Positions 10,387-21,700 of a stretch of DNA of 64,000 bases are shown piece by piece. Source of the DNA: Auanema rhodensis. Lineage: Eukaryota; Nematoda; Chromadorea; Rhabditida; Rhabditidae. The stretch is taken from NCBI GenBank assembly GCA_964057225.1, contig OZ059899.1:12028001-12092000 (forward strand), written 5' to 3'. Each line of letters begins with the position of its first letter. Within the stretch, counting starts at the first letter, position 1. The notes under the pieces are model-generated. The model was given only the letters and a program-made list of their open reading frames with translations, was not told where the DNA came from and ran no database searches. The translations under genes were made by a program, and so were the position numbers.

Positions 10387-11747
10387 ATGAATAATTCTTG
10401 TGGAGAGACTCAAGTTGCTGATCCAAAAGCAAAGATATATTCAAATTTGACTGACTTATCATCTTTACATTTCCAACATCTTTCTCAACTACCTGATGTC
10501 CATGTTAGTCATTTTTGGAATTTTATATCAAATTTGAGGCTTTTCCAGAAATTTTTGGAATTGAATCCGGACTTTGTCAAAGTTATTGATATTTTCTCGT
10601 TCGGAACAATTTCTGATTGGCCAGAAAACGTAATACCAATTGTCTAGTAATTTCCTGATTTTATTTTCTTATACAGATGGAATTAGACTCTAAATTGATG
10701 TACAAACTTCAACAACTTTCATTGATAACTTATGCTACATTGGAGAAGGAATTGCAATATTCAAAGCTTCTCGAACTGTAAGTTGCATACAAAACCTTTT
10801 TTTGTCAAAAAATGTTCTTATTTTCTTTTAAACAAATGAGAATCAAAATGTAAAAAGTTTCTGGAGATATGGGGAATTGAACCCCAGCCCTCTCCCATGC
10901 TAAGGGAGCGCTCTACCACTGAGCTATATCCCCAACGAATACGTTGTTCTTTTAGTTTGCGACTTTCATCTGTTCGGGAATTGGAAGACCTAGTCATTGA
11001 CACTGTATATGCTGACTTAATCAAAGCTAGAATGGATTCAAAACGTCAAGTTGTTCAAGTAAGTTAAAGTTTAGTTAGTTAAGTTTTTTGAGTTAAGTTA
11101 GAGGCTAAGAAGTTGTAAGAGTTTTACTTTGTCTACTACTTAGATAAATAGGAATACGACTAGTTATTATAATAAATAGTTTCGTGTTTACATTGCTACT
11201 TTTACATTAAAGAATGAATTTGCTTTTAAGATTATTGACTGGACTCCACGCGATGCAAAGAAAGAACAAATTCCGGAATTGATTACATTACTCCATGAAT
11301 GGCTTGCAAACGCTGAGCAGGTCCAGAAAAAGAGCAGTGAATTCTGTGAAGAGTATGTTTGTTTGCGATGTTTAAGCAATAGTTTCGTAGATAATTCGAC
11401 AGTATTGAACAAAATTGATTTTAAAAAAAATTGTTGCAGAGAAGACATCAGAATCGACCGAGAGTGTAGAGAACGAATGCTTGCTGAGAAGCAAGTAGTG
11501 GATTTGACTTCGGTGAGTGTTTTGTATAAAAAGGAATTGAACATAGAAAAACATGCACACATTGCAGTTATTGGAACAGCACTATAGACGAGAACTATCT
11601 TATGAAAGAACTTCACTGCCTCCTGGACAAGCAGGGCTCAATATTGCCAGCAGTAGCCTCATTGCTCCAGGACCTGGACCAGGACCTGGACCAAGTAGTA
11701 CAAGAAGAGCAACACGATCTTCTCGTTCAGGCAATCCACATGACTAA
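10387..11747 (+). CDS. COPS7: COP9 signalosome subunit 7
   Basis: Six exons: 10387-10629, 10677-10777, 10956-11058, 11213-11352, 11440-11512 and 11568-11747, giving 279 aa. The core reads LRLSSVRELEDLVIDTVYADLIKARMDSKRQ across exon 3 (quoted in part: RELEDLVIDTVYADLI), which matches the PCI-domain winged helix of CSN7A/7B. It is followed by WTPRDAKKEQIPELITLLHEW, like the CSN7 LHEW segment. CSN7 is a scaffold subunit of the COP9 signalosome, which removes Nedd8 from cullins. The C-terminal tail holds a short GP run (APGPGPGPGPSS) and a basic, Ser-rich end. Intron 2 (10778-10955) hosts a tRNA gene in antisense. The acceptor at 11212 was chosen for frame and sits in a less typical attaaag context. 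It is the last gene of the probable operon. Confidence 0.9.
10852..10856 (-). terminator. Pol III terminator of the tRNA-Ala gene
   Basis: A run of five T on the minus strand, five bases after the last base of the tRNA; such runs stop RNA polymerase III. Confidence 0.75.
10862..10933 (-). tRNA. tRNA-Ala (anticodon AGC)
   Basis: 72 bases that fold as a complete cloverleaf. The acceptor arm GGGGATA pairs with TATCTCC and includes the G3:U70 wobble pair that identifies alanine tRNAs; the discriminator base is A. The anticodon loop TTAGCAT reads AGC. The A box is TAGCTCAGTGG and the B box GGTTCAATTCC. There is no intron, and CCA is not encoded, as is normal in eukaryotes. It lies antisense within CSN7 intron 2. 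Confidence 0.97.
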
Positions 11748-12568
11748 ATGTGGAATGGAACTCATTGTGAAATATTCCATTATCGTAATATGAAAATAAG
11801 TAAAATCTGATATTTCTTTGAATGTTTATGATACTCTATTTAGTTATACGTGTGCTTTTTTAATGAAATTAATGGTATTGTGATACATTTAATCCAAAAA
11901 AAACTTGAAGTGAAGTGAATGTATTTCAAATTGTCAAGAATTAAAGAAAATATTGGAAAAGAATAATAACAAACTTTCTCAAGTTGTACTACCCTTATAA
12001 CAAACATGATATGAAGGAGCGAATAGAAAACCAAATAGATCTTACTTGACCACAGAGAAGCTTTTTAAAGTGTTGTTAGTTTGAAGTAAATGAATTCAAA
12101 ATAGATACAAAATCAAAATCTATAGATTATTAACCAGAAAATCCTTGTAATACTAATGTAATTATGAAATTTGACTACTTCTTATTTAAAAAAAAGAAAA
12201 AGATGAAAGTTTTGTACCAGAATTCAATATCTGTTTTCAATATGTTTAATATATATTATTTTAATCAACTTATACTATATTTAACTCATAATTATGTGTT
12301 TTCATGTGGCATTCTACTATCATTTGGATTGAGCAACAACTGATCTCAAAGAGTTTTGCCAACAGTTACCTTTTTGGTTATTTTTGCTTCTCAAGCATTA
12401 ATTCAATTTAAATTTCAAGTACTGTATATTCAGATGTTATTGTATGTTTTTTGATAACTTCAATGATTTTTAAATAAAACAATTTGGTTTAATTTATATA
12501 TAAATTTATAATTACTCTAATTATATCTATAATAGAACACGGGAATGAAACAAAACTACGCGATTAAA
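11748..12568. other. Convergent 3' region between CSN7 and ANC-1
   Basis: 821 bp of AT-rich sequence with no coding exon. It must hold the 3'UTRs of both genes. For ANC-1 the best poly(A) candidate I see is a variant ATTAAA on the minus strand at 12493-12488. I found no canonical hexamer close behind the CSN7 stop. Confidence 0.5.
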
Positions 12569-12706
12569 CTAGAATGGGGGAGGACCATTCACAAATTCTA
12601 AAGATGGATCAAAACTTCTTGCAAAATTGTTTAAAAGCTGACAGCAATACTCGTCATCGCAGTGGGGAACCAAGCAGGCGGCTCCGAGAAGCAGAACCAG
12701 CATAGC
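12569..12706 (-). other. anc-1: Last ANC-1 exon: KASH domain
   Basis: Encodes AMLVLLLGAACLVPHC (transmembrane helix), then a lumenal tail that contains LLNNFARSFDPSLEF and ends VNGPPPF, followed by TAG. LNNFARSF and the terminal PPP-X are the KASH hallmarks that bind SUN domains in the perinuclear space. Counting the last residue as 0, Cys lies at -23, the position that forms a disulfide with SUN in nesprins; a second Cys is at -24. The preceding exon ends in basic residues (RRQRSRWRRVLR), typical of the cytoplasmic side of a tail anchor. Confidence 0.97.
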
Positions 12707-15700
12707 CTGAAAGATTGGAATGATTAGAAAATAATCAAATGTTTGTATATCTTACCTGCAAAGGCAATGCTGTTCTTAAAACCCGTCTCCATCTTGAGCG
12801 TTGTCTACGGAATTGAGGATTAGCTAAAGCTTCATCGTCAGGCATTGGGGAGAATCTGCCTTCAGATGAATCCTCGGTAGACATTTCACTCGTATCGGCT
12901 TCGGAAGGAATTCCTTCAATTCCATGTTGTCGAAGCACTTGGTATGGATCATCAACATATAAAGCGGCTAATAGATTAGCAGCGGCGTCCACATCATATT
13001 CTCGTTCTTCGTTATCTTCACTACTGTCAGGGATATTTCTTAGTGATTCCAGAAGTTCATGGGCCCGAGCTTGAAGTCTCTCAAGTTCACTAGATGTGCT
13101 GCTTCTAATGAACTGACGACCATTAGCGCTGCGCTCCACAATAACCATCTGGTTATCAAGATGAGCAATTATATCGTTCAAAAGAGATTCGCGGCTCTGA
13201 AATCATGATATCAGGGATGTTTAGTTTAAGAAACTGCTTACCATTCGATTATTTCGTACGCCATCTTCACCATGAAGCTCTTCATGGCATTGATCAAGTT
13301 CGGTAGTAAGAATAGCTAGAGTTCGATTCAATTCTAGCTCTTCAGTAAGTTCGTTTGAGAGTTTTTGTAATAATTCCTGTACAAGGCATTCAATTAGAAA
13401 AAGAAAATAATTTCAACCAAACCTCAAGATTTCTTTCATTCGATTCTATATCAACATCTATGAAACGTTTTTCTTGTTCAGCCACATTCAGTGGATGAAG
13501 TAGAATGACAAAATCTTCAAGAGTTACAGCCTGACCTTTAGCTGTTTCATTAACATTAACAAGTTCCTGAAAAAAATCAAAATCATTATAGGTATGGAAA
13601 ACTGGGTATACCTTCATCACATTCATATATTCTTCTCCTTCTTCGGTGCTCATTAATTCTTTTTCTGCTGAAGACCTCAGTTCTCCAAGTACCAAATCAG
13701 CTTGTTTTTGAACCAATTCAAGCAGATCTATGAATTTTAGCCAAATGCTAGCACGATCGTGGAGGATTGGAACGATCTGGTTGGCAGCATCTATGGTTTG
13801 GCGGAGAGCTTGGACAGTTGGTTCATCAGATGGAGCAGAAGCAACAATGTCTTCAGCATGCTTCACTTCCTTGGCTATCACTTCAGCAGATGGTCTATAT
13901 TGCTCTGGAGATCCTTGGGCATCTTGAATAAGATTGTTAGCATCATTAACCAAGCGGGCAAGGTTGGATTGAGCAGGTACAGTCTTGGATTGAAGATCGG
14001 CAAGTTCCTTCTCCTTCTGTTGCTTCTCTTGCAGAGCAGCTTGGCGCTTCTGAAAAAATTGAATTAAGTTTGATGAAAATGAAAGATAAGTACTCACCTC
14101 AAGTAATTCTTGAGTAGTATTCAAGCGCTTCAGAAGCTCGTCATGTTCCTTCTTCTGTGCATCATCGAGAACATTGACATCTACGTTGGCAACATTCTCA
14201 CGGAGCTTCTCCAAAGCATCACGGTCTCTGGCAATTGCTTGTAGAAGCTGCTCATCAGACAATTCAGATGGTTCGTCTGTGTACTTGGATGTGATGGCAA
14301 GCAAGTTGTCCTCAGCATCCTTGCGAGCACTGTTGAAGGCAGCAAGGGCAGCCATCTTATCTCCAACCATGTCACCAAGTTGTTTCAGAAGTTCTTTCAG
14401 TTTTGATAAATTCCAAGAGCTCTTCTGGCGTTCTTCATCACCTTCAGGTCCTTCAGGAATTTCGTCCATTAGAGCTTCGAGACGTGCCTTGGCAGATTGA
14501 AGGTCTTCAAGCGAAGCCTGTTGTTCAGCAAGGGTCTCTGGCATCTTTTCAGGTCTGTTGTTGATGGATTGAGCAATAAGCTGGAGTTCAGGAGCGATCT
14601 GGTTGAGCTTAACAGAGTCGGCAAGAGTAGCTTGCTTATCAGCAGCATTACGAACTAACTCATCAACCTTTGACTTCAAGTCCTTCACAAGGTCGCTGTC
14701 GTTGACGACATCAGCGTTGTTGTTCTTCAACTCGTTCTCGTGGGCTTCGATGTTCTTGGCAAGCTGGTTAACTTCATCCTTAAGGTTGTCCATAACAGGA
14801 ACAGCTCTCTCGGAATCAGCAAGTTGAACGTTGTTCAAAGCATCGGTAAGTTGTTTCAATTGATTGTTCATGTTCTTGTTATCCTCACGAAGCTTGTGCT
14901 CTTGTGGAAGTGACTTCTCGAGGGGTGAAGCCAAGCTCTTAGCTTGTTCCTTCATCTCATGAGCAGTTCGAGCCAATTGTGGTGTTGAGCTCTCGATGTC
15001 AGCTACATCGATTGAAGCAATGATCTTCTGAAGCTTAGCAAGTTCCTCGTCAACGTTATCGATTGGTTGTGGTGATTGCAAAGCCTTGGCAATAGCTTCT
15101 ACCTCTTCCTTGTCCTTGTTCAACTTGGCTGTAACGTCGTTGAGCTTCTCTTCAGCTCGGACAGCTTCATCAAGTTGCTTGTCAGCCTTAGCGTTGAGGT
15201 CGTGTGTTCTGGCAATGAGCTTGTTCTTCTTCTCATCATCCATGCTGGCGGATGGTACAGCTTCAACGACGGCCATCAATTCAGCTAGTTTGGGTACGAT
15301 GTTCTTCTTGAATTCAGAGAGTTCATCAACAGATGCAAGTCCAGGTAAGACATCTTCAGCCTTCTTCAGCTCATCTTCAACATCCTTCAAAGCATTCTCA
15401 GCTCTCTTGGCTTCTTCTTCTTCGGCAGTCTTTTTGACCAAATCATCGGAAGTCTTATCAGACAACTGCTTCAAGTTGTTTTCGAGGTTGTCAGCCTTCT
15501 GGCGATCAGAAGCTGGAAGTGGAGCATCAGAAAGAGCAGCCAATTTGTCTGTCAAATCCTTGATCTTATCAAGCTTAGCTTGTAGAGCCTCAGCATTTTC
15601 ATCTTCAGCCTTATCAGCAGCCTTCTTTCCTTTACCCTTCTTACTCTTCTTTGCTGGAGCAGCAGGTTGGGCAAGAGCGTTAGCTTGATCATCGATTTCA

Positions 15701-18700
15701 GCCAATTGCTTTTGAGCAGCCTTTACAGCTTCGTTGTGTTTCTTCTTAGCTTCCTCAGCATCATCAAGCTTCTTGCGGAGCTCGTTTTGCTGATCTTCTG
15801 GAAGTTGGGCAAGGCTTCGGCGAAGTTCTTCAATCTGGTCTTCGGATAATTCTTCAATTGGCTTCTGTTGCAAGTCATTAACCTTGATGGTAATAAGTTG
15901 AATAACTTCTTCTTCTTCGGCTTGTTTCAAGCGATCCTTAGCTTCTTCAAGCGATTTCTCCAATTTAGGTAATTGTTCAGCCAGAGCAGCAATGATGTTG
16001 GCTTCGTCTGGCTTGACGTGCTTGTTTCCAGCTTGAAGTTCTTCCTTCTTCTCCTTGAGTACGTCCAATTGAGAACGAATAGCTGGGAGTTCGTGAGCTT
16101 CGAGGCTATCGATAACGTCAGCAGATGGTAGATCAGCCAAATGGCTGTTAAGCTGGTTGAGTTCTTTCTTGATGTGCTCAATGGAATCCATCAAGTTCTT
16201 CTCTTCTTCGATTTCATTGGTCAACTGGTCGAGAGCCTCAGCATATTGCTTATCAACCTGTTCAACATCAACATCTCTGAATCGTACGTCACTTAATGTG
16301 ATCTCCAAAGGATTGAGGAGCTCAGATAGACGTTGCATGTTGCGCATCTTATCAGCCAGGATGTCAGATGTTCGGCTTGCTTCACGCAATTTCTGGAGGT
16401 CGTCCTTGACTTCGTCCAGACTGCGTACAGGCTTATTGAGAACGGCATCAAGTGGTTCGTGGGAACGTTCAAGTTCATCATCAGTCTCATTACGAGCATC
16501 AACGAACTCGTCCCAGTTGGTGGCACGATCGTGGAGGATTGGAACGATCTGGTTGGCAGCATCTATGGTTTGGCGGAGAGCTTGGACAGTTGGTTCATCA
16601 GATGGAGCAGAAGCAACAATGTCTTCAGCATGCTTCACTTCCTTGGCTATCACTTCAGCAGATGGTCTATATTGCTCTGGAGATCCTTGGGCATCTTGAA
16701 TAAGATTGTTAGCATCATTAACCAAGCGGGCAAGGTTGGATTGAGCAGGTACAGTCTTGGATTGAAGATCGGCAAGTTCCTTCTCCTTCTGTTGCTTCTC
16801 TTGCAGAGCAGCTTGGCGCTTCTGAAAAAATTGAATTAAGTTTGATGAAAATGAAAGATAAGTACTCACCTCAAGTAATTCTTGAGTAGTATTCAAGCGC
16901 TTCAGAAGCTCGTCATGTTCCTTCTTCTGTGCATCATCGAGAACATTGACATCTACGTTGGCAACATTCTCACGGAGCTTCTCCAAAGCATCACGGTCTC
17001 TGGCAATTGCTTGTAGAAGCTGCTCATCAGACAATTCAGATGGTTCGTCTGTGTACTTGGATGTGATGGCAAGCAAGTTGTCTTCAGCATCCTTGCGAGC
17101 ACTGTTGAAGGCAGCAAGGGCAGCCATCTTATCTCCAACCATGTCACCAAGTTGTTTCAGAAGTTCTTTCAGTTTTGATAAATTCCAAGAGCTCTTCTGG
17201 CGTTCTTCATCACCTTCAGGTCCTTCAGGAATTTCGTCCATTAGAGCTTCGAGACGTGCCTTGGCAGATTGAAGGTCTTCAAGCGAAGCCTGTTGTTCAG
17301 CAAGGGTCTCTGGCATCTTTTCAGGTCTGTTGTTGATGGATTGAGCAATAAGCTGGAGTTCAGGAGCGATCTGGTTGAGCTTAACAGAGTCGGCAAGAGT
17401 AGCTTGCTTATCAGCAGCATTACGAACTAACTCATCAACCTTTGACTTCAAGTCCTTCACAAGGTCGCTGTCGTTGACGACATCAGCGTTGTTGTTCTTC
17501 AACTCGTTCTCGTGGGCTTCGATGTTCTTGGCAAGCTGGTTAACTTCATCCTTAAGGTTGTCCATAACAGGAACAGCTCTCTCGGAATCAGCAAGTTGAA
17601 CGTTGTTCAAAGCATCGGTAAGTTGTTTCAATTGATTGTTCATGTTCTTGTTATCCTCACGAAGCTTGTGCTCTTGTGGAAGTGACTTCTCGAGGGGTGA
17701 AGCCAAGCTCTTAGCTTGTTCCTTCATCTCATGAGCAGTTCGAGCCAATAGTGGTGTTGAGCTCTCGATGTCAGCTACATCGATTGAAGCAATGATCTTC
17801 TGAAGCTTAGCAAGTTCCTCGTCAACGTTATCGATTGGTTGTGGTGATTGCAAAGCCTTGGCAATAGCTTCTACCTCTTCCTTGTCCTTGTTCAACTTGG
17901 CTGTAACGTCGTTGAGCTTCTCTTCAGCTCGGACAGCTTCATCAAGTTGCTTGTCAGCCTTAGCGTTGAGGTCGTGTGTTCTGGCAATGAGCTTGTTCTT
18001 CTTCTCATCATCCATGCTGGCGGATGGTACAGCTTCAACGACGGCCATCAATTCAGCTAGTTTGGGTACGATGTTCTTCTTGAATTCAGAGAGTTCATCA
18101 ACAGATGCAAGTCCAGGTAAGACATCTTCAGCCTTCTTCAGCTCATCTTCAACATCCTTCAAAGCATTCTCAGCTCTCTTGGCTTCTTCTTCTTCGGCAG
18201 TCTTTTTGACCAAATCATCGGAAGTCTTATCAGACAACTGCTTCAAGTTGTTTTCGAGGTTGTCAGCCTTCTGGCGATCAGAAGCTGGAAGTGGAGCATC
18301 AGAAAGAGCAGCCAATTTGTCTGTCAAATCCTTGATCTTATCAAGCTTAGCTTGTAGAGCCTCAGCATTTTCATCTTCAGCCTTATCAGCAGCCTTCTTT
18401 CCTTTACCCTTCTTACTCTTCTTTGCTGGAGCAGCAGGTTGGGCAAGAGCGTTAGCTTGATCATCGATTTCAGCCAATTGCTTTTGAGCAGCCTTTACAG
18501 CTTCGTTGTGTTTCTTCTTAGCTTCCTCAGCATCATCAAGCTTCTTGCGGAGCTCGTTTTGCTGATCTTCTGGAAGTTGGGCAAGGCTTCGGCGAAGTTC
18601 TTCAATCTGGTCTTCGGATAATTCTTCAATTGGCTTCTGTTGCAAGTCATTAACCTTGATGGTAATAAGTTGAATAACTTCTTCTTCTTCGGCTTGTTTC

Positions 18701-21700
18701 AAGCGATCCTTAGCTTCTTCAAGCGATTTCTCCAATTTAGGTAATTGTTCAGCCAGAGCAGCAATGATGTTGGCTTCGTCTGGCTTGACGTGCTTGTTTC
18801 CAGCTTGAAGTTCTTCCTTCTTCTCCTTGAGTACGTCCAATTGAGAACGAATAGCTGGGAGTTCGTGAGCTTCGAGGCTATCGATAACGTCAGCAGATGG
18901 TAGATCAGCCAAATGGCTGTTAAGCTGGTTGAGTTCTTTCTTGATGTGCTCAATGGAATCCATCAAGTTCTTCTCTTCTTCGATTTCATTGGTCAACTGG
19001 TCGAGAGCCTCAGCATATTGCTTATCAACCTGTTCAACATCAACATCTCTGAATCGTACGTCACTTAATGTGATCTCCAAAGGATTGAGGAGCTCAGATA
19101 GACGTTGCATGTTGCGCATCTTATCAGCCAGGATGTCAGATGTTCGGCTTGCTTCACGCAATTTCTGGAGGTCGTCCTTGACTTCGTCCAGACTGCGTAC
19201 AGGCTTATTGAGAACGGCATCAAGTGGTTCGTGGGAACGTTCAAGTTCATCATCAGTCTCATTACGAGCATCAACGAACTCGTCCCAGTTGGTGGCACGA
19301 TCGTGGAGGATTGGAACGATCTGGTTGGCAGCATCTATGGTTTGGCGGAGAGCTTGGACAGTTGGTTCATCAGATGGAGCAGAAGCAACAATGTCTTCAG
19401 CATGCTTCACTTCCTTGGCTATCACTTCAGCAGATGGTCTATATTGCTCTGGAGATCCTTGGGCATCTTGAATAAGATTGTTAGCATCATTAACCAAGCG
19501 GGCAAGGTTGGATTGAGCAGGTACAGTCTTGGATTGAAGATCGGCAAGTTCCTTCTCCTTCTGTTGCTTCTCTTGCAGAGCAGCTTGGCGCTTCTGAAAA
19601 AATTGAATTAAGTTTGATGAAAATGAAAGATAAGTACTCACCTCAAGTAATTCTTGAGTAGTATTCAAGCGCTTCAGAAGCTCGTCATGTTCCTTCTTCT
19701 GTGCATCATCGAGAACATTGACATCTACGTTGGCAACATTCTCACGGAGCTTCTCCAAAGCATCACGGTCTCTGGCAATTGCTTGTAGAAGCTGCTCATC
19801 AGACAATTCAGATGGTTCGTCTGTGTACTTGGATGTGATGGCAAGCAAGTTGTCCTCAGCATCCTTGCGAGCACTATTGAAGGCAGCAAGGGCAGCCATC
19901 TTATCTCCAACCATGTCACCAAGTTGTTCCAGAAGTTCTTTCAGTTTTGATAAATTCCAAGAGCTCTTCTGGCGTTCTTCATCACCTTCAGGTCCTTCAG
20001 GAATTTTGTCCATTAGAGCTTCGAGACGTGCCTTGGCAGATTGAAGGTCTTCAAGCGAAGCCTGTTGTTCAGCAAGGGTCTCTGGCATCTTTTCAGGTCT
20101 GTTGTTGATGGATTGAGCAATAAGCTGGAGTTCAGGAGCGATCTGGTTGAGCTTAACAGAGTCGGCAAGAGTAGCTTGCTTATCAGCAGCATTACGAACT
20201 AACTCATCAACCTTTGACTTCAAGTCCTTCACAAGGTCGCTGTCGTTGACGACATCAGCGTTGTTGTTCTTCAACTCGTTCTCGTGGGCTTCGATGTTCT
20301 TGGCAAGCTGGTTAACTTCATCCTTAAGGTTGTCCATAACAGGAACAGCTCTCTCGGAATCAGCAAGTTGAACGTTGTTCAAAGCATCGGTAAGTTGTTT
20401 CAATTGATTGTTCATGTTCTTGTTATCCTCACGAAGCTTGTGCTCTTGTGGAAGTGACTTCTCGAGGGGTGAAGCCAAGCTCTTAGCTTGTTCCTTCATC
20501 TCATGAGCAGTTCGAGCCAATTGTGGTGTTGAGCTCTCGATGTCAGCTACATCGATTGAAGCAATGATCTTCTGAAGCTTAGCAAGTTCCTCGTCAACGT
20601 TATCGATTGGTTGTGGTGATTGCAAAGCCTTGGCAATAGCTTCTACCTCTTCCTTGTCCTTGTTCAACTTGGCTGTAACGTCGTTGAGCTTCTCTTCAGC
20701 TCGGACAGCTTCATCAAGTTGCTTGTCAGCCTTAGCGTTGAGGTCGTGTGTTCTGGCAATGAGCTTGTTCTTCTTCTCATCATCCATGCTGGCGGATGGT
20801 ACAGCTTCAACGACGGCCATCAATTCAGCTAGTTTGGGTACGATGTTCTTCTTGAATTCAGAGAGTTCATCAACAGATGCAAGTCCAGGTAAGACATCTT
20901 CAGCCTTCTTCAGCTCATCTTCAACATCCTTCAAAGCATTCTCAGCTCTCTTGGCTTCTTCTTCTTCGGCAGTCTTTTTGACCAAATCATCGGAAGTCTT
21001 ATCAGACAACTGCTTCAAGTTGTTTTCGAGGTTGTCAGCCTTCTGGCGATCAGAAGCTGGAAGTGGAGCATCAGAAAGAGCAGCCAATTTGTCTGTCAAA
21101 TCCTTGATCTTATCAAGCTTAGCTTGTAGAGCCTCAGCATTTTCATCTTCAGCCTTATCAGCAGCCTTCTTTCCTTTACCCTTCTTACTCTTCTTTGCTG
21201 GAGCAGCAGGTTGGGCAAGAGCGTTAGCTTGATCATCGATTTCAGCCAATTGCTTTTGAGCAGCCTTTACAGCTTCGTTGTGTTTCTTCTTAGCTTCCTC
21301 AGCATCATCAAGCTTCTTGCGGAGCTCGTTTTGCTGATCTTCTGGAAGTTGGGCAAGGCTTCGGCGAAGTTCTTCAATCTGGTCTTCGGATAATTCTTCA
21401 ATTGGCTTCTGTTGCAAGTCATTAACCTTGATGGTAATAAGTTGAATAACTTCTTCTTCTTCGGCTTGTTTCAAGCGATCCTTAGCTTCTTCAAGCGATT
21501 TCTCCAATTTAGGTAATTGTTCAGCCAGAGCAGCAATGATGTTGGCTTCGTCTGGCTTGACGTGCTTGTTTCCAGCTTGAAGTTCTTCCTTCTTCTCCTT
21601 GAGTACGTCCAATTGAGAACGAATAGCTGGGAGTTCGTGAGCTTCGAGGCTATCGATAACGTCAGCAGATGGTAGATCAGCCAAATGGCTGTTAAGCTGG

